Assembly: GCA_964516635.1 (NCBI GenBank)
Contig: CAZEZY010000004.1
Coordinates: 1-37,993 of the forward strand
Source of the DNA: CAZEZY01 sp964516635
Lineage (GTDB): Bacteria > Pseudomonadota > Gammaproteobacteria > Burkholderiales > Burkholderiaceae_C
Direction of reading: 5' to 3'
DNA: 37,993 bases
Each line of letters opens with the position of its first letter. Position 1 is the first letter of the stretch. Both the position numbers and the translations under genes were made by a program. Shown piece after piece: positions 30,065 through 37,993 of this stretch. The notes below the pieces were generated by a model. That model did not search any database. It had not been told where the DNA came from and was given only the letters and a program-made list of their open reading frames with translations.

Positions 30065-31432
30065 ATGCAACACAGCACACCACACAATTTCAACGAACTC
30101 GAACACTGGCTCAACGAACGTCGGGTCACCGAAGTCGAATGTCTGGTGCCTGACCTCACGGGCGTGGCCCGCGGCAAGATCCTGCCTCGTGAAAAATTCA
30201 CCGAAGACCGAGGCATGCGGCTCCCCCATGCCATCGTGGCCATGAGCGTGACGGGCGAGCAGCCACCCAGCGGCCCGTACTACGATGTCATCGAGCCCAC
30301 CGATCGCGACATGCAGCTTCGGCCCGACCCGACCACGGTCCGCATCGTGCCGTGGGCGGCCGACCCGACCGCACAGGTCATACACGACTGTTTCGATTCC
30401 CGTGGGCAACTGGTGCCCTATGCCCCGCGCAGCGTGCTGCGTCGCATCTGCGACCTGTATGCGGCCGAAGGCTGGGACCCCGTGATCGCCCCGGAGCTCG
30501 AGTTCTACCTCACGGCCCGCAACACCGACTCCAACACCCCCCTGCGTCCACCGGTGGGGCGCAGTGGCCGAGCCGAAACCTCCCGCCAGGCCTACAGCAT
30601 CGACGCGGTCAACGAATTCGACCCCCTGTTTGAAGACATTTACGAGTACTGCCACCAGATGGGCCTGAACGTGGACACGCTGATCCACGAAATCGGTGCT
30701 GGCCAGATGGAGATCAACTTTTTCCACGACCACCCGCTGGGGCTGGCCGACGAGGTGTTCTTCTTCAAGCGGACCGTGCGTGAAGCGGCCCTGCGGCACG
30801 ACATGTATGCCACCTTCATGGCCAAGCCGATTGCCGGTGAGCCCGGCAGCGCCATGCACATGCACCAGAGCGTGGTCAGCAAGGCCGATGGTCGCAACCT
30901 CTTCAGCAACCCCGACGGTTCCCCATCCGAGGCCTTCTTCCACTACATCGGTGGCCTGCAGAAGCACGTGCCCTCGGCCATGGCGCTGGTCGCGCCTTAT
31001 GTCAACAGCTACCGCCGCCTGTCGCGTTACACCGCCGCGCCCATCAACATCGAATGGGGCTATGACAACCGCACCGTCGGCATTCGCTCCCCCATTTCAC
31101 CGCCGGAGGCGAGACGGGTGGAAAACCGCGTGATCGGTGCTGACGCCAACCCCTATCTGGCGATGGCCATGACACTGGCCTGCGGCTATCTCGGCATGAA
31201 GAACCAGATCAAGCCCAAGCCCGAAATGCGTGGCGATGCTTACCTCTCGCCCTATGCCCTGCCTCGCAGCCTGGGCGAGGCGCTGGACTGGCTGCGCCGC
31301 GATTCCGACCTGCACGAGGTGCTGGGTCAGGCGTTCATCACCGTCTACACCGAGATCAAGGAACTTGAGTTTGCCGAGTTCATGAAAGTGATCTCCCCCT
31401 GGGAGCGTGAACACCTCCTGCTTCACGTCTGA
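30065..31432 (+). CDS. puuA: Gamma-glutamylputrescine synthetase-like ligase
   Basis: A 455-residue glutamine synthetase homologue of the PuuA type. Blocks in order are ARGKILPREKF, the Glu pair in APELEFYLTA, HEIGAGQMEINF, the catalytic His in GSAMHMHQSVV, NIEWGYDNRTVGIRSP and RRVENRVIGADANPYLAMA. It joins glutamate to putrescine with ATP, starting the Puu pathway. It is 54 bp after puuD and 35 bp before the aminotransferase. It shares the fold with the ligase at 324-1802 but differs strongly in sequence and context; the two should not be annotated as the same function. Some Burkholderiales homologues act on other polyamines or mono-amines. Confidence 0.9.
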   Translation: MQHSTPHNFNELEHWLNERRVTEVECLVPDLTGVARGKILPREKFTEDRGMRLPHAIVAMSVTGEQPPSGPYYDVIEPTDRDMQLRPDPTTVRIVPWAADPTAQVIHDCFDSRGQLVPYAPRSVLRRICDLYAAEGWDPVIAPELEFYLTARNTDSNTPLRPPVGRSGRAETSRQAYSIDAVNEFDPLFEDIYEYCHQMGLNVDTLIHEIGAGQMEINFFHDHPLGLADEVFFFKRTVREAALRHDMYATFMAKPIAGEPGSAMHMHQSVVSKADGRNLFSNPDGSPSEAFFHYIGGLQKHVPSAMALVAPYVNSYRRLSRYTAAPINIEWGYDNRTVGIRSPISPPEARRVENRVIGADANPYLAMAMTLACGYLGMKNQIKPKPEMRGDAYLSPYALPRSLGEALDWLRRDSDLHEVLGQAFITVYTEIKELEFAEFMKVISPWEREHLLLHV

Positions 31433-31457
31433 CCCCTGTTGAACCGCCGAACCTTCT

Positions 31458-31461
31458 GGAG
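31458..31461 (+). promoter_or_regulatory. Ribosome binding site deciding the aminotransferase start
   Basis: GGAG lies directly against the first possible ATG (31462) but six bases before the second (31468), so the second is the better start. Confidence 0.6.
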
Positions 31462-31467
31462 ATGCGC

Positions 31468-32877
31468 ATGAATGCCCCCGTCAGTACCCAGACCCTGAGC
31501 ACCGCCGAATTGCAGGCGCTGGACAGCGCGCACTTCCTGCACCCGTTCACCGATCACAAGGGCCTGGCGGCCAGGGGAGCCCGCGTGATCACGCACGCCG
31601 ACGACATCTACGTGTGGGACAGCGAGGGCAAGAAAATCCTCGACGCCATGAGCGGCCTGTGGTGTGTGAACGCCGGTTACGGCCGACGGGAACTGGCCGA
31701 TGCGGCCCACGCCCAGATGATGAAGCTGCCGTTCTACAACAGCTTTTTCCAGACCACCAACGAGCCCGCCGTGAGGCTTGCCGCGCGACTGGCCGAACTG
31801 GCCCCTTCCGTCGGTGGCCGGCGCTTCCAGCACGTCTTCTTCAGCTCGAGCGGGTCCGAGAGCAACGACACCAACGTTCGCATGGCTCGCCGCTACTGGG
31901 ACCTCATGGGCCAGCCCCAGCGCAAGGTCATCATCAGCCGTCACAACGCCTACCACGGCTCCACCATGGCCGGGGCCTCGCTCGGCGGCATGAGTGGCAT
32001 GCACGCGCAGGGCGATCTGCCGATTCCCAACATCACCCACATCCAGCAACCCTACTGGTACGAACTGGCCGAACCGGGCGAATCCCGTGACGACTTCGGT
32101 GTGCGAGCGGCCCGCTGGCTGGAAGCCAAAATTCTCGAAGTGGGCCCTGAACAGGTCGCCGCCTTCATTGCCGAACCGGTACAGGGCGCGGGGGGCGTGA
32201 TCATCCCGCCTGACACCTACTGGCCCGAAATCCAGCGCATCGTTGACCGTTACGGCATCCTGCTCATCACCGATGAGGTGATCTGCGCCTTCGGCCGGCT
32301 GGGTCACTGGTTTGCCTACGAGAAGTTCGGCATCCGCCCCGATCTGGTGACGTTCGCCAAGGCCGTCACGAGCGGCTACATCCCGCTGGGCGGCGTGCTG
32401 GTGGGCGATCGGGTGGCCCAGGTGCTGATCGAAAAAGGGGGTGAGTTCAACCACGGCTACACCTACAGCGGTCACCCGGTGGCCTGCGCGGTGGCTCTGG
32501 CCAACCTCGACGTGATGGCGCGCGAGAACCTCCCCGAGCGAGTGCGTGACGAAGTGGGCCCGTATCTGGCAACCGTGTTTGATCAGTTCAAACACCACCC
32601 GCTGGTCGGCGATGCCGAAACCTGCGGTTTCGTGGGAGGCCTCGTTCTGGTGCAGGACAAGGCCACCCGCAAGCCCTTTCCCGAGGCATGGGCGGTCGGC
32701 ATGATGTGCCGTGCGCACTGTTTTGGGAACGGCCTCATCATGCGTGCGGTGGGGGACCGCATGATCATTGCCCCGCCCCTGACCATGACCCGTGCACAGA
32801 TCGACGAGATGGCCGCCCTGATCGAAAAAGCGCTTGATTTGACGCTGGCCGAACTCCGGTCTCAGGGCAGATACTGA
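31468..32877 (+). CDS. spuC: Putrescine/polyamine-pyruvate aminotransferase, SpuC-like
   Basis: A 469-residue class III aminotransferase. Visible features are FLHPFTDHKGLAARGARVI at the N-terminus (typical of SpuC and omega-transaminases), GLWCVNAGYGR, HNAYHGSTMAGASLGGM, the PLP aspartate in LLITDEVICAFGRLGHWFA, and the cofactor lysine in LVTFAKAVTSGYIPLGGVLV. It transfers the amine of putrescine, and often cadaverine or spermidine, to pyruvate, giving 4-aminobutyraldehyde. Co-occurrence with PuuA-PuuB-PuuD means two parallel routes to GABA. It follows puuA by 35 bp. Confidence 0.9.
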   Translation: MNAPVSTQTLSTAELQALDSAHFLHPFTDHKGLAARGARVITHADDIYVWDSEGKKILDAMSGLWCVNAGYGRRELADAAHAQMMKLPFYNSFFQTTNEPAVRLAARLAELAPSVGGRRFQHVFFSSSGSESNDTNVRMARRYWDLMGQPQRKVIISRHNAYHGSTMAGASLGGMSGMHAQGDLPIPNITHIQQPYWYELAEPGESRDDFGVRAARWLEAKILEVGPEQVAAFIAEPVQGAGGVIIPPDTYWPEIQRIVDRYGILLITDEVICAFGRLGHWFAYEKFGIRPDLVTFAKAVTSGYIPLGGVLVGDRVAQVLIEKGGEFNHGYTYSGHPVACAVALANLDVMARENLPERVRDEVGPYLATVFDQFKHHPLVGDAETCGFVGGLVLVQDKATRKPFPEAWAVGMMCRAHCFGNGLIMRAVGDRMIIAPPLTMTRAQIDEMAALIEKALDLTLAELRSQGRY

Positions 32878-32970
32878 AAACCTTGCTTAGAATGGTGGTG
32901 GGTGCGGAATTTGCTTGAAACCGGCACTGTTCATGGGATGTCTCTGTTGAACCTTTTTTGGAGCTTGGGC

Positions 32971-34098
32971 ATGAAAAAATCGCTGATGGCAGCCGCTTTG
33001 GCGGCGTTGTTTCTGGTGGCTTGTGGAAAGAAAGAAGAGCCCGTGGCTGCAGCGCCTGCCGCTGCACCCGCGTCCACGGTGTTGAACATCTACAACTGGG
33101 ACGATTACATCCCCGAGGGGATGATCGCCGCCTTCGAGCAGGAAACCGGCATCAAGGTGAATTACGACACCTTCGACAACAACGAAACGCTCCACGCCAA
33201 GCTCATCGCGGGCAACTCGGGCTACGACATCGTGGTCCCCACCGTGGGCTTCTCCAAGAAGCAGCTGGAAGCGGGCCTGTACCAGCCGCTGGACAAGAGC
33301 AAGATCCCCAACCTGGGCAACCTTGACCCGACCTTCATGAAGAAGCTGGCTGCCATCGACGCCGGCAACAACCATTACGTGCCCTGGGCCTGGGGCTTCA
33401 CGACGGTGGGCATCAACCGCCAGAAGGTGGCCGCGGCCCTGGGTACCGACCAGCTCCCCGCGAACTCCTGGGAGCTGGTCTTCAACCCCCAGTACGCGAA
33501 CAAGCTGCGCAGCTGCGGCATCATCTACCTGGATTCGCCAACCGAAATCCTGCCGGCCGCCCTGCACTACATCGGCAAGGACCCGTACAGCAGCAACCCC
33601 GATGACATCCGTGCCGCCGGCGAGATGCTCGCCAAGGTGCGCCCCAGCATCCGCCTGTTTTCCAGCAACATGATCGACGACATCGCGGGCGGTCTGGGTT
33701 GTGCGTTCATCGGCTGGTCGGGTGACATCAACATCGCCGCCGACCGTGTCAAGGAACAGGGGGGCAAAGATGAAGTGGTTCCCCTGCTGCCCAGCGCCGG
33801 CGGGGTGCTGTTTGTGGACGTGATGGCCATCCCGAAGGATGCGAAGAACGTCGAGAACGCCCACAAGTTCATCGATTTCTTCCTGCGTGCCGAAAGCGGT
33901 GCTTCGATGGCCAACGAGATGAATTACCCCACGGCCAACGTCGCGGCCACACCGTTGATCAACGAAGAGATCAAGAACAACCGCACCATCTTCCTGGATG
34001 ACGACAACATGGGGCGGCTGATTCCCTCTGGCGGATACCCGAACGAACTGAGCGAAGTGCTCAACGAGGTCTACAACGCCTTCAAACGCGGTGGCTGA
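32971..34098 (+). CDS. potF: Putrescine/spermidine-binding protein, predicted lipoprotein
   Basis: A 375-residue polyamine-binding protein of the PotD/PotF type: LNIYNWDDYIPEGMIAAFEQETGIKVNYDTFDNNETLHAKLIAGNSGYDIVVPT, then PWAWGFTTVGINR, AFIGWSGDINIAA and NEMNYPTANV. A signal sequence ends in the lipobox LVAC (cysteine 18), followed by an Ala/Pro linker (PVAAAPAAAPAST), so the protein is probably anchored to the membrane instead of being free in the periplasm. GGAG lies 9 bases before the ATG, and an earlier in-frame Met is rejected because it would bury the signal peptide. It is the first gene of potFGHI, separated from potG by a terminator, a common way to make more binding protein than transporter. 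Confidence 0.92.
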   Translation: MKKSLMAAALAALFLVACGKKEEPVAAAPAAAPASTVLNIYNWDDYIPEGMIAAFEQETGIKVNYDTFDNNETLHAKLIAGNSGYDIVVPTVGFSKKQLEAGLYQPLDKSKIPNLGNLDPTFMKKLAAIDAGNNHYVPWAWGFTTVGINRQKVAAALGTDQLPANSWELVFNPQYANKLRSCGIIYLDSPTEILPAALHYIGKDPYSSNPDDIRAAGEMLAKVRPSIRLFSSNMIDDIAGGLGCAFIGWSGDINIAADRVKEQGGKDEVVPLLPSAGGVLFVDVMAIPKDAKNVENAHKFIDFFLRAESGASMANEMNYPTANVAATPLINEEIKNNRTIFLDDDNMGRLIPSGGYPNELSEVLNEVYNAFKRGG

Positions 34099-34128
34099 CA
34101 CCCCGTCTTTGACCATACACGTATCCTG

Positions 34129-34161
34129 AGGGGGCAAGGGCAAGCCGAGCCCCCTTTTTTT
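34129..34161 (+). terminator. Rho-independent terminator or attenuator between potF and potG
   Basis: GGGGGC (34130-34135) and GCCCCC (34149-34154) pair, with an additional A-T at the base, enclosing a 13-base loop that can form an inner GGC/GCC hairpin. Seven T follow (34155-34161). Partial read-through would supply potG-H-I at lower level than potF. Confidence 0.85.
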
Positions 34162-34197
34162 CTGGTGTCTCCACATTCGAAACCGTTGGGGTAGCAC

Positions 34198-35313
34198 ATG
34201 GCCATGGTCGGGACGAAACCTCTGGCTCAAGAGGGATATCTGGTGACGGAAAACCTCGTCAAGCGTTTTGACGACACGCTGGCCGTCGACGAGGTGTCCC
34301 TCTCGATCGGCAAAGGCGAGATTTTTGCCCTGCTGGGCAGTTCGGGTTGTGGGAAGTCCACCCTGTTGCGCATGCTGGCGGGTTTTGAAACCCCGACCTC
34401 GGGCAAGATCCTGCTGGGTGGACAGGACGTGGTGGACATGCCGCCGTACGTCAGGCCGGTGAACATGATGTTCCAGTCCTATGCCCTGTTTCCTCATCTC
34501 TCGATCTGGGAGAACGTGGCGTTCGGTCTGAAGCGTGAAGGCCTTCCGAAAGCCGAAGTCCAGAAGCGCACCGACGACATGCTGAACCTGGTGCAGCTCG
34601 GTGCCTATGCCAAGCGCAAGCCGCACCAGCTGTCCGGCGGACAGCAGCAGCGGGTGGCCCTGGCCCGCAGTCTGGCCAAGAAGCCCAAATTGCTGCTGCT
34701 GGATGAGCCGCTGGGCGCGCTCGACAAAAAGTTGCGTGAGCAGACCCAGTTCGAACTGGTCAACATCATCGAGCAGGTGGGCGTGACCTGCGTGATGGTG
34801 ACGCACGACCAGGAGGAGGCCATGACCATGGCCAACCGCATCGCCGTGATGAGCAAGGGCCGGGTGCTTCAGGTGGGCTCCCCCGAAGAGGTCTACGAGT
34901 TTCCTGCCAACCGTTTTGTGGCGGATTTCATCGGCAACGTGAACCTCTTCGAGGGCACGCTGGTGGTGGACGAGCCTGGCCACTGCGCGGTGGCCACGCC
35001 GATCGGCCAGATTCATGTGGGCCATGGGGTCAGCGGCACGCTCGACATGCCGGTGGCCGTGGCGGTCCGCCCGGAAAAGATCTCGATCGCCAAGGAGCGC
35101 CCGGCGCAGGCGGACTACAACCTGTTCAAGGGGCGGGTCAAGGAAATCGCCTATTTCGGTTCCTACAACACCTACATTGTCCAGACGGATGACGGCAGGA
35201 AGATCAAGGTGACCGAGGCCAACACCTCCCGCCACGACCTGTCCGACATCACCTGGGAAGACGAGGTGTTTTTCTGGTGGCGCGACCGCGCCGGTGTGGT
35301 GCTTCGCGACTGA
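34198..35313 (+). CDS. potG: Polyamine ABC transporter ATP-binding protein
   Basis: A 371-residue ATPase. ABC motifs are Walker A LLGSSGCGKSTLLRML (about residues 44-60), MMFQSYALFPHLSIWENV (Q-loop), the signature QLSGGQQQRVALARSL, Walker B LLLLDEPLGALD and the H-loop MVTHDQEEAMTM. The C-terminal TOBE-type regulatory region (from about residue 245: NVNLFEGTLVV, GTLDMPVAVAVRPEKI) matches the PotA/PotG group. A second ATG two codons in is possible; a GGGG precedes. It energises uptake through PotH and PotI. Confidence 0.95.
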   Translation: MAMVGTKPLAQEGYLVTENLVKRFDDTLAVDEVSLSIGKGEIFALLGSSGCGKSTLLRMLAGFETPTSGKILLGGQDVVDMPPYVRPVNMMFQSYALFPHLSIWENVAFGLKREGLPKAEVQKRTDDMLNLVQLGAYAKRKPHQLSGGQQQRVALARSLAKKPKLLLLDEPLGALDKKLREQTQFELVNIIEQVGVTCVMVTHDQEEAMTMANRIAVMSKGRVLQVGSPEEVYEFPANRFVADFIGNVNLFEGTLVVDEPGHCAVATPIGQIHVGHGVSGTLDMPVAVAVRPEKISIAKERPAQADYNLFKGRVKEIAYFGSYNTYIVQTDDGRKIKVTEANTSRHDLSDITWEDEVFFWWRDRAGVVLRD

Positions 35314-35330
35314 ACCATAGGAGGGGTGGC

Positions 35331-36248
35331 ATGTCCCTGAGATTCACCCTGCCCGGCAAGCGCTTCGTGATCGCGGTGCCTTATGCCTGGCTGCTCTTTT
35401 TCTTCTTTCTGCCTTTTCTGATCGTTCTCTACATCAGTTTTGTCGATCAGGGCAGCAGCATCCACCCGTTCAAGCCCCTCTGGGATCCGGACACGGGCGT
35501 CCTGCTGTTGCGATACGAGAACTACCTGTCGATCTTCCGGGCCTCGGAAGGGGCGCCCTGGTTCCAGACCATTTACGTCGAGGCCTACGGTCGCTCCCTG
35601 TATTACGCGGCCATCACGGCGACGCTGTGTCTGGTCATCGGCTACCCGTTTGCCTACTTCATTGCCCGCTCGCCGGAGGGGATCCGGCCAGTCCTGCTGC
35701 TGATGGTGATGCTGCCCTTCTGGACCGCCTTCCTGCTGCGCGTGTACGCGTGGCGAGGGCTGCTGGGTGACCGGGGTGTCATCAACCAGTTCTTCATGGC
35801 GATCGGTCTGACCAGCGAGCCCATCCGCATGGTCTATACCGACGTGTCCATGATCGTGGGCATGACCTACGTCTACCTCCCGTTCATGATCCTGCCGCTC
35901 TATGCCAACCTGGTGAAGATGGACAACCGCCTGCTCGAGGCGGCCTACGACCTGGGCACCACGCCCTTCAAGGCGTTCTGGCTGATCACGGTTCCATTGT
36001 CCAAGGCGGGCATCATCGCCGGATTCATGCTGGTCTTCATTCCCTGCGTGGGTGAATTCGTGATCCCGTCGCTTCTGGGCGGCCCGGAAAACCAGATGAT
36101 CGGCCGCGTGGTGTGGGACGAAATGTTCCTGGGCAACAACTGGCCTCGCGCCACCGCACTGGCGGTGGTCATGATCCTGCTCATCGTCGTGCCCCTGGCG
36201 GTCTATTACCACTACACCGGCAAGCAACAGGAAGGGGGCCGGGCATGA
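35331..36248 (+). CDS. potH: Polyamine ABC transporter permease
   Basis: A 305-residue inner-membrane permease with six helices, beginning with IAVPYAWLLFFFFLPFLIVLYISFV. The EAA loop that contacts the ATPase is EAAYDLGTTPFKAFWLITVPLSKAGIIAG. TFAYFIARSPEG-like and MLPFWTAFLLRVYAWRGLLGDRGVIN segments are PotB/PotH-like. GGAGG upstream of the chosen ATG settles the start against a longer reading that extends into potG. Its stop overlaps the potI start (ATGA), giving a tight potGHI unit. Confidence 0.95.
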   Translation: MSLRFTLPGKRFVIAVPYAWLLFFFFLPFLIVLYISFVDQGSSIHPFKPLWDPDTGVLLLRYENYLSIFRASEGAPWFQTIYVEAYGRSLYYAAITATLCLVIGYPFAYFIARSPEGIRPVLLLMVMLPFWTAFLLRVYAWRGLLGDRGVINQFFMAIGLTSEPIRMVYTDVSMIVGMTYVYLPFMILPLYANLVKMDNRLLEAAYDLGTTPFKAFWLITVPLSKAGIIAGFMLVFIPCVGEFVIPSLLGGPENQMIGRVVWDEMFLGNNWPRATALAVVMILLIVVPLAVYYHYTGKQQEGGRA

Positions 36249-37099
36249 TGCGCTTCTTCGAAAAGCACCTGGGCAAGTTCTGGATGGCGATCGTCTTCGC
36301 TTTCCTTTATCTGCCGCTGGTGTTCATGATCGTCTTCTCGTTCAACAGCACCCGGCAGGACGCCCGGTTCACCGGGTTTTCGCTGCGGTGGTACGAGGCG
36401 CTGTTCAACGACACCGGGATCATCAACGGCTTCTGGACGTCCATCCAGGTGGCCCTGACCACCGGCGTGCTTTCGGCCATCCTGGCCACTTTTGCCGCCT
36501 TTGTGCTGGTGCGTTACCGTCGCTTCCTGGGGCGCACCCCGTTTTCCGGAATGGTGAGCGCGCCGCTCGTCATGCCGGAAGTGATCATCGGGCTGTCGCT
36601 GCTTCTGCTCTTTGTGGGCTCACAGAACCTGTTCGGCTGGCCGCAGCGGGGCATGATGACCATCATCATCGGCCACACGTTGCTGGGCATGGCCTTCGCT
36701 GTGGTGGTGATTCAGAGCCGTCTGCAGGACATGGACCGCAGCCTTGAGGAGGCGGCCATGGATCTGGGCGCCAAGCCCCACCAGGTTTTCTTCCTGGTCA
36801 CCTTGCCCAACATCTCCCAGGCCATTCTGGCGGGATTCCTGCTCGCTTTCACCCTCTCGTTTGATGACGTGGTGATCGCCGAATTCCTCTCGGGCCCGGG
36901 CGTGAACACCCTCCCCCAGGTCATCTACGGATATGCCCGGCGCGGCATCAACCCCACCATCTACGCAGCGGCCACCCTGCTCATCCTCACCGTCACGGTG
37001 ATCGTCGTGAGCTATGCGGTCTGGGTCGCTCGATCGACCCGCAAGCGGGCCCGAGAAATGGCCGCTGCCGAGCGACAGGAACTCAAAGCCCTGGGCTGA
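36245..37099 (+). CDS. potI: Polyamine ABC transporter permease
   Basis: A 284-residue permease with six helices (first IVFAFLYLPLVFMIVFSFN). The EAA loop is EEAAMDLGAKPHQVFFLVTLPNISQAILAGFLLAF, and FTLSFDDVVIAEFLSGPGVNTLPQVIYGYAR is a PotC/PotI hallmark. The start at MMRFFEKHL overlaps the potH stop by 4 bp; AGGGGG precedes it. It completes the potFGHI transporter. An 89-bp gap with a small CCGCC-GTCA-GGCGG hairpin (no T-run) separates it from the aldehyde dehydrogenase. Confidence 0.95.
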   Translation: MMRFFEKHLGKFWMAIVFAFLYLPLVFMIVFSFNSTRQDARFTGFSLRWYEALFNDTGIINGFWTSIQVALTTGVLSAILATFAAFVLVRYRRFLGRTPFSGMVSAPLVMPEVIIGLSLLLLFVGSQNLFGWPQRGMMTIIIGHTLLGMAFAVVVIQSRLQDMDRSLEEAAMDLGAKPHQVFFLVTLPNISQAILAGFLLAFTLSFDDVVIAEFLSGPGVNTLPQVIYGYARRGINPTIYAAATLLILTVTVIVVSYAVWVARSTRKRAREMAAAERQELKALG

Positions 37100-37188
37100 G
37101 GCGTCTGGTTCTGTGATGCGTGCCAGAATTGGCCGCCGTCAGGCGGACCGTTCGCGCTAGCATGGAATCCACTTCTGGAGAACTGTTC

Positions 37189-37993
37189 ATGTCCGATTCC
37201 GTGGTTCTGCCTTCGTTCGATGGTCGCGCCGTCATCCATGGTCAGCGTGTCGCCGCCCGCAGCGGTGCGGTGTTCGATTGCATTTCGCCGGTGGATGGTC
37301 GCGTGCTCACCCAGGTGGCGCGCTGTGCCGAGGCCGACATCGATGCCGCCGTTCAGGCTGCCCGCGCGGCTTTCGAGGACCGCCGCTGGGCTGGCAAGGC
37401 GCCGGCGGTGCGCAAACGCATCCTCATCAAATTCGCTGAACTGGTGCAGGCGCATGGCGACGAACTGGCGCTGACCGAAACCCTGGACATGGGCAAGCCC
37501 GTCAAGTACGCCAAGGGCGTGGACGTGAACAGCACGGCCAACTGCATCCGCTGGTACGGCGAGGCGGTGGACAAGGTGTACGACGAAATCGCGCCCACCG
37601 CCGACACGGCCCTGGCGCTCATCACCCGCGAGCCGGTGGGGGTGGTCGGCGTCATCGTGCCGTGGAACTACCCGATGATCATGGCCGCCTGGAAGATCGC
37701 GCCCGCGCTGGCTGCGGGCAATTCGGTGGTCCTCAAGCCTTCGGAAAAATCGCCCCTGACGGCGCTGCGCCTGGCCGAACTGGCGCTGGAAGCCGGCATC
37801 CCGCCGGGCGTGTTCAACGTGGTGCCCGGCTTTGGCCCCGAGGCCGGCAGCCCGCTGGCGCTGCACATGGACGTGGACTGCATTGCCTTTACCGGCAGCA
37901 CGCGCGTGGGCAAGCAGATTCACGTGATGGCGGGGCAAAGCAACCTCAAGCGCGCCTGGACGGAACTGGGCGGCAAGTCGCCCAACATCGTGT
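37189..37993 (+). CDS. puuC: Aldehyde dehydrogenase, PuuC-like (3' end beyond window)
   Basis: The first 268 residues of an NAD(P)-dependent aldehyde dehydrogenase, truncated by the window edge. The start is an ATG preceded by TGGAG about 8 bases away. Readable motifs are ALTETLDMGKPVKYA, GVVGVIVPWNYPM, the cofactor lysine in SVVLKPSEKSPLTAL, AFTGSTRVGKQI and ELGGKSPNIV with the catalytic-base Glu; the catalytic cysteine lies beyond the edge. The N-terminus and position match PuuC, which oxidises gamma-glutamyl-gamma-aminobutyraldehyde and 4-aminobutyraldehyde to the acid. It thus serves both the Puu and SpuC routes. It is the last gene seen in the polyamine cluster. Confidence 0.9.
   Translation, partial: MSDSVVLPSFDGRAVIHGQRVAARSGAVFDCISPVDGRVLTQVARCAEADIDAAVQAARAAFEDRRWAGKAPAVRKRILIKFAELVQAHGDELALTETLDMGKPVKYAKGVDVNSTANCIRWYGEAVDKVYDEIAPTADTALALITREPVGVVGVIVPWNYPMIMAAWKIAPALAAGNSVVLKPSEKSPLTALRLAELALEAGIPPGVFNVVPGFGPEAGSPLALHMDVDCIAFTGSTRVGKQIHVMAGQSNLKRAWTELGGKSPNIV

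Noticed and set aside
31423..32718. A 431-codon minus-strand frame over the SpuC-like gene
   Set aside because: Same kind of antisense shadow; the plus-strand aminotransferase has PLP lysine and aspartate in place.
32887..35235. A 782-codon open frame on minus across potF and potG
   Set aside because: It is antisense to two genes with complete family motifs, is rich in His, Gln, Arg and Val, and has no recognisable domain; high-GC genes with strong third-position bias generate such frames.
37133..37146. CCGCC-GTCA-GGCGG hairpin after potI
   Set aside because: Short stem without a following T-run; could be a weak pause but cannot be called a terminator.
1..37993. Mobile elements, CRISPR arrays, prophage or toxin-antitoxin genes
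   Set aside because: No transposase or integrase motifs, no regularly spaced repeats, no tRNA-associated direct repeats and no small toxin-like pair were seen on either strand.

Overview
The window reads as a stretch of high-GC betaproteobacterial chromosome. The protein repertoire (class I PurE/PurK, MinCDE, a complete Pot/Puu/Spu polyamine cluster, a PhoP/PhoQ-like pair with a PepSY protein, FCD-type GntR and MocR regulators) and the codon use point to Burkholderiales, probably Comamonadaceae or a close relative. This is a judgement from gene content, not from a search. No rRNA, tRNA, CRISPR array, insertion sequence or phage gene was seen. Genes are tightly packed, with many ATGA or GTGA stop-start overlaps.

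Layout. 0-4 kb: a three-gene minus-strand cassette (Rieske oxygenase, glutamine-synthetase-like ligase, [2Fe-2S] ferredoxin) divergent from a GntR/FCD regulator. A 14-bp perfect palindrome lies between them. 4-8.3 kb: a YbbN/CnoX-like thioredoxin-TPR protein and a YbbA-YbbP-type ABC system. 8.4-12.9 kb: an envelope-stress type module, with PepSY protein, PhoP-like regulator and PhoQ-like kinase on minus, and BOF/YgiW-like, ExoD-like and MipA/OmpV-like genes on plus. The gap between the two arms carries four hexamer half-sites spaced exactly 11 bp apart. 12.9-16.7 kb: purE-purK, a Sua5/TsaC-type tRNA threonylcarbamoylation enzyme and an MscS channel. 16.7-18.6 kb: minC-minD-minE on minus. 18.6-18.9 kb: a gene-free interval with the anatomy of a replication origin: AT-rich tract, DnaA-trio-like triplets, DnaA boxes and a perfect IHF consensus. 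18.95-22.6 kb: copper homeostasis (cueR-copZ divergent from copA, each behind a MerR-type promoter with a 19-bp spacer), then a hemerythrin-like gene behind an FNR-type box. 22.6-37.99 kb: a polyamine and guanidino-compound uptake and catabolism region.

The polyamine region encodes both known routes. The gamma-glutamylation route is represented by PuuA (ligase), PuuB (oxidase), an aldehyde dehydrogenase cut by the window end (PuuC role) and PuuD (hydrolase). The transaminase route is represented by a SpuC-like aminotransferase. PotFGHI supplies putrescine or spermidine from outside. A ureohydrolase and an MFS transporter may feed in guanidino compounds. A MocR/GabR-type PLP-dependent regulator sits divergent to puuD and is the likely local controller.

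The most interesting signal is the minC-cueR gap, which looks like a chromosomal (or second-replicon) oriC although dnaA, dnaN, gyrB and rpmH are not in the window. Gene orientation is predominantly minus to its left and plus to its right, as expected for a bidirectional origin. Secondary points of interest are the GS-Rieske-ferredoxin cassette, the 11-bp phased operator of the PhoP-like system, the probable leaderless copA transcript and the FNR-type control of the hemerythrin gene.
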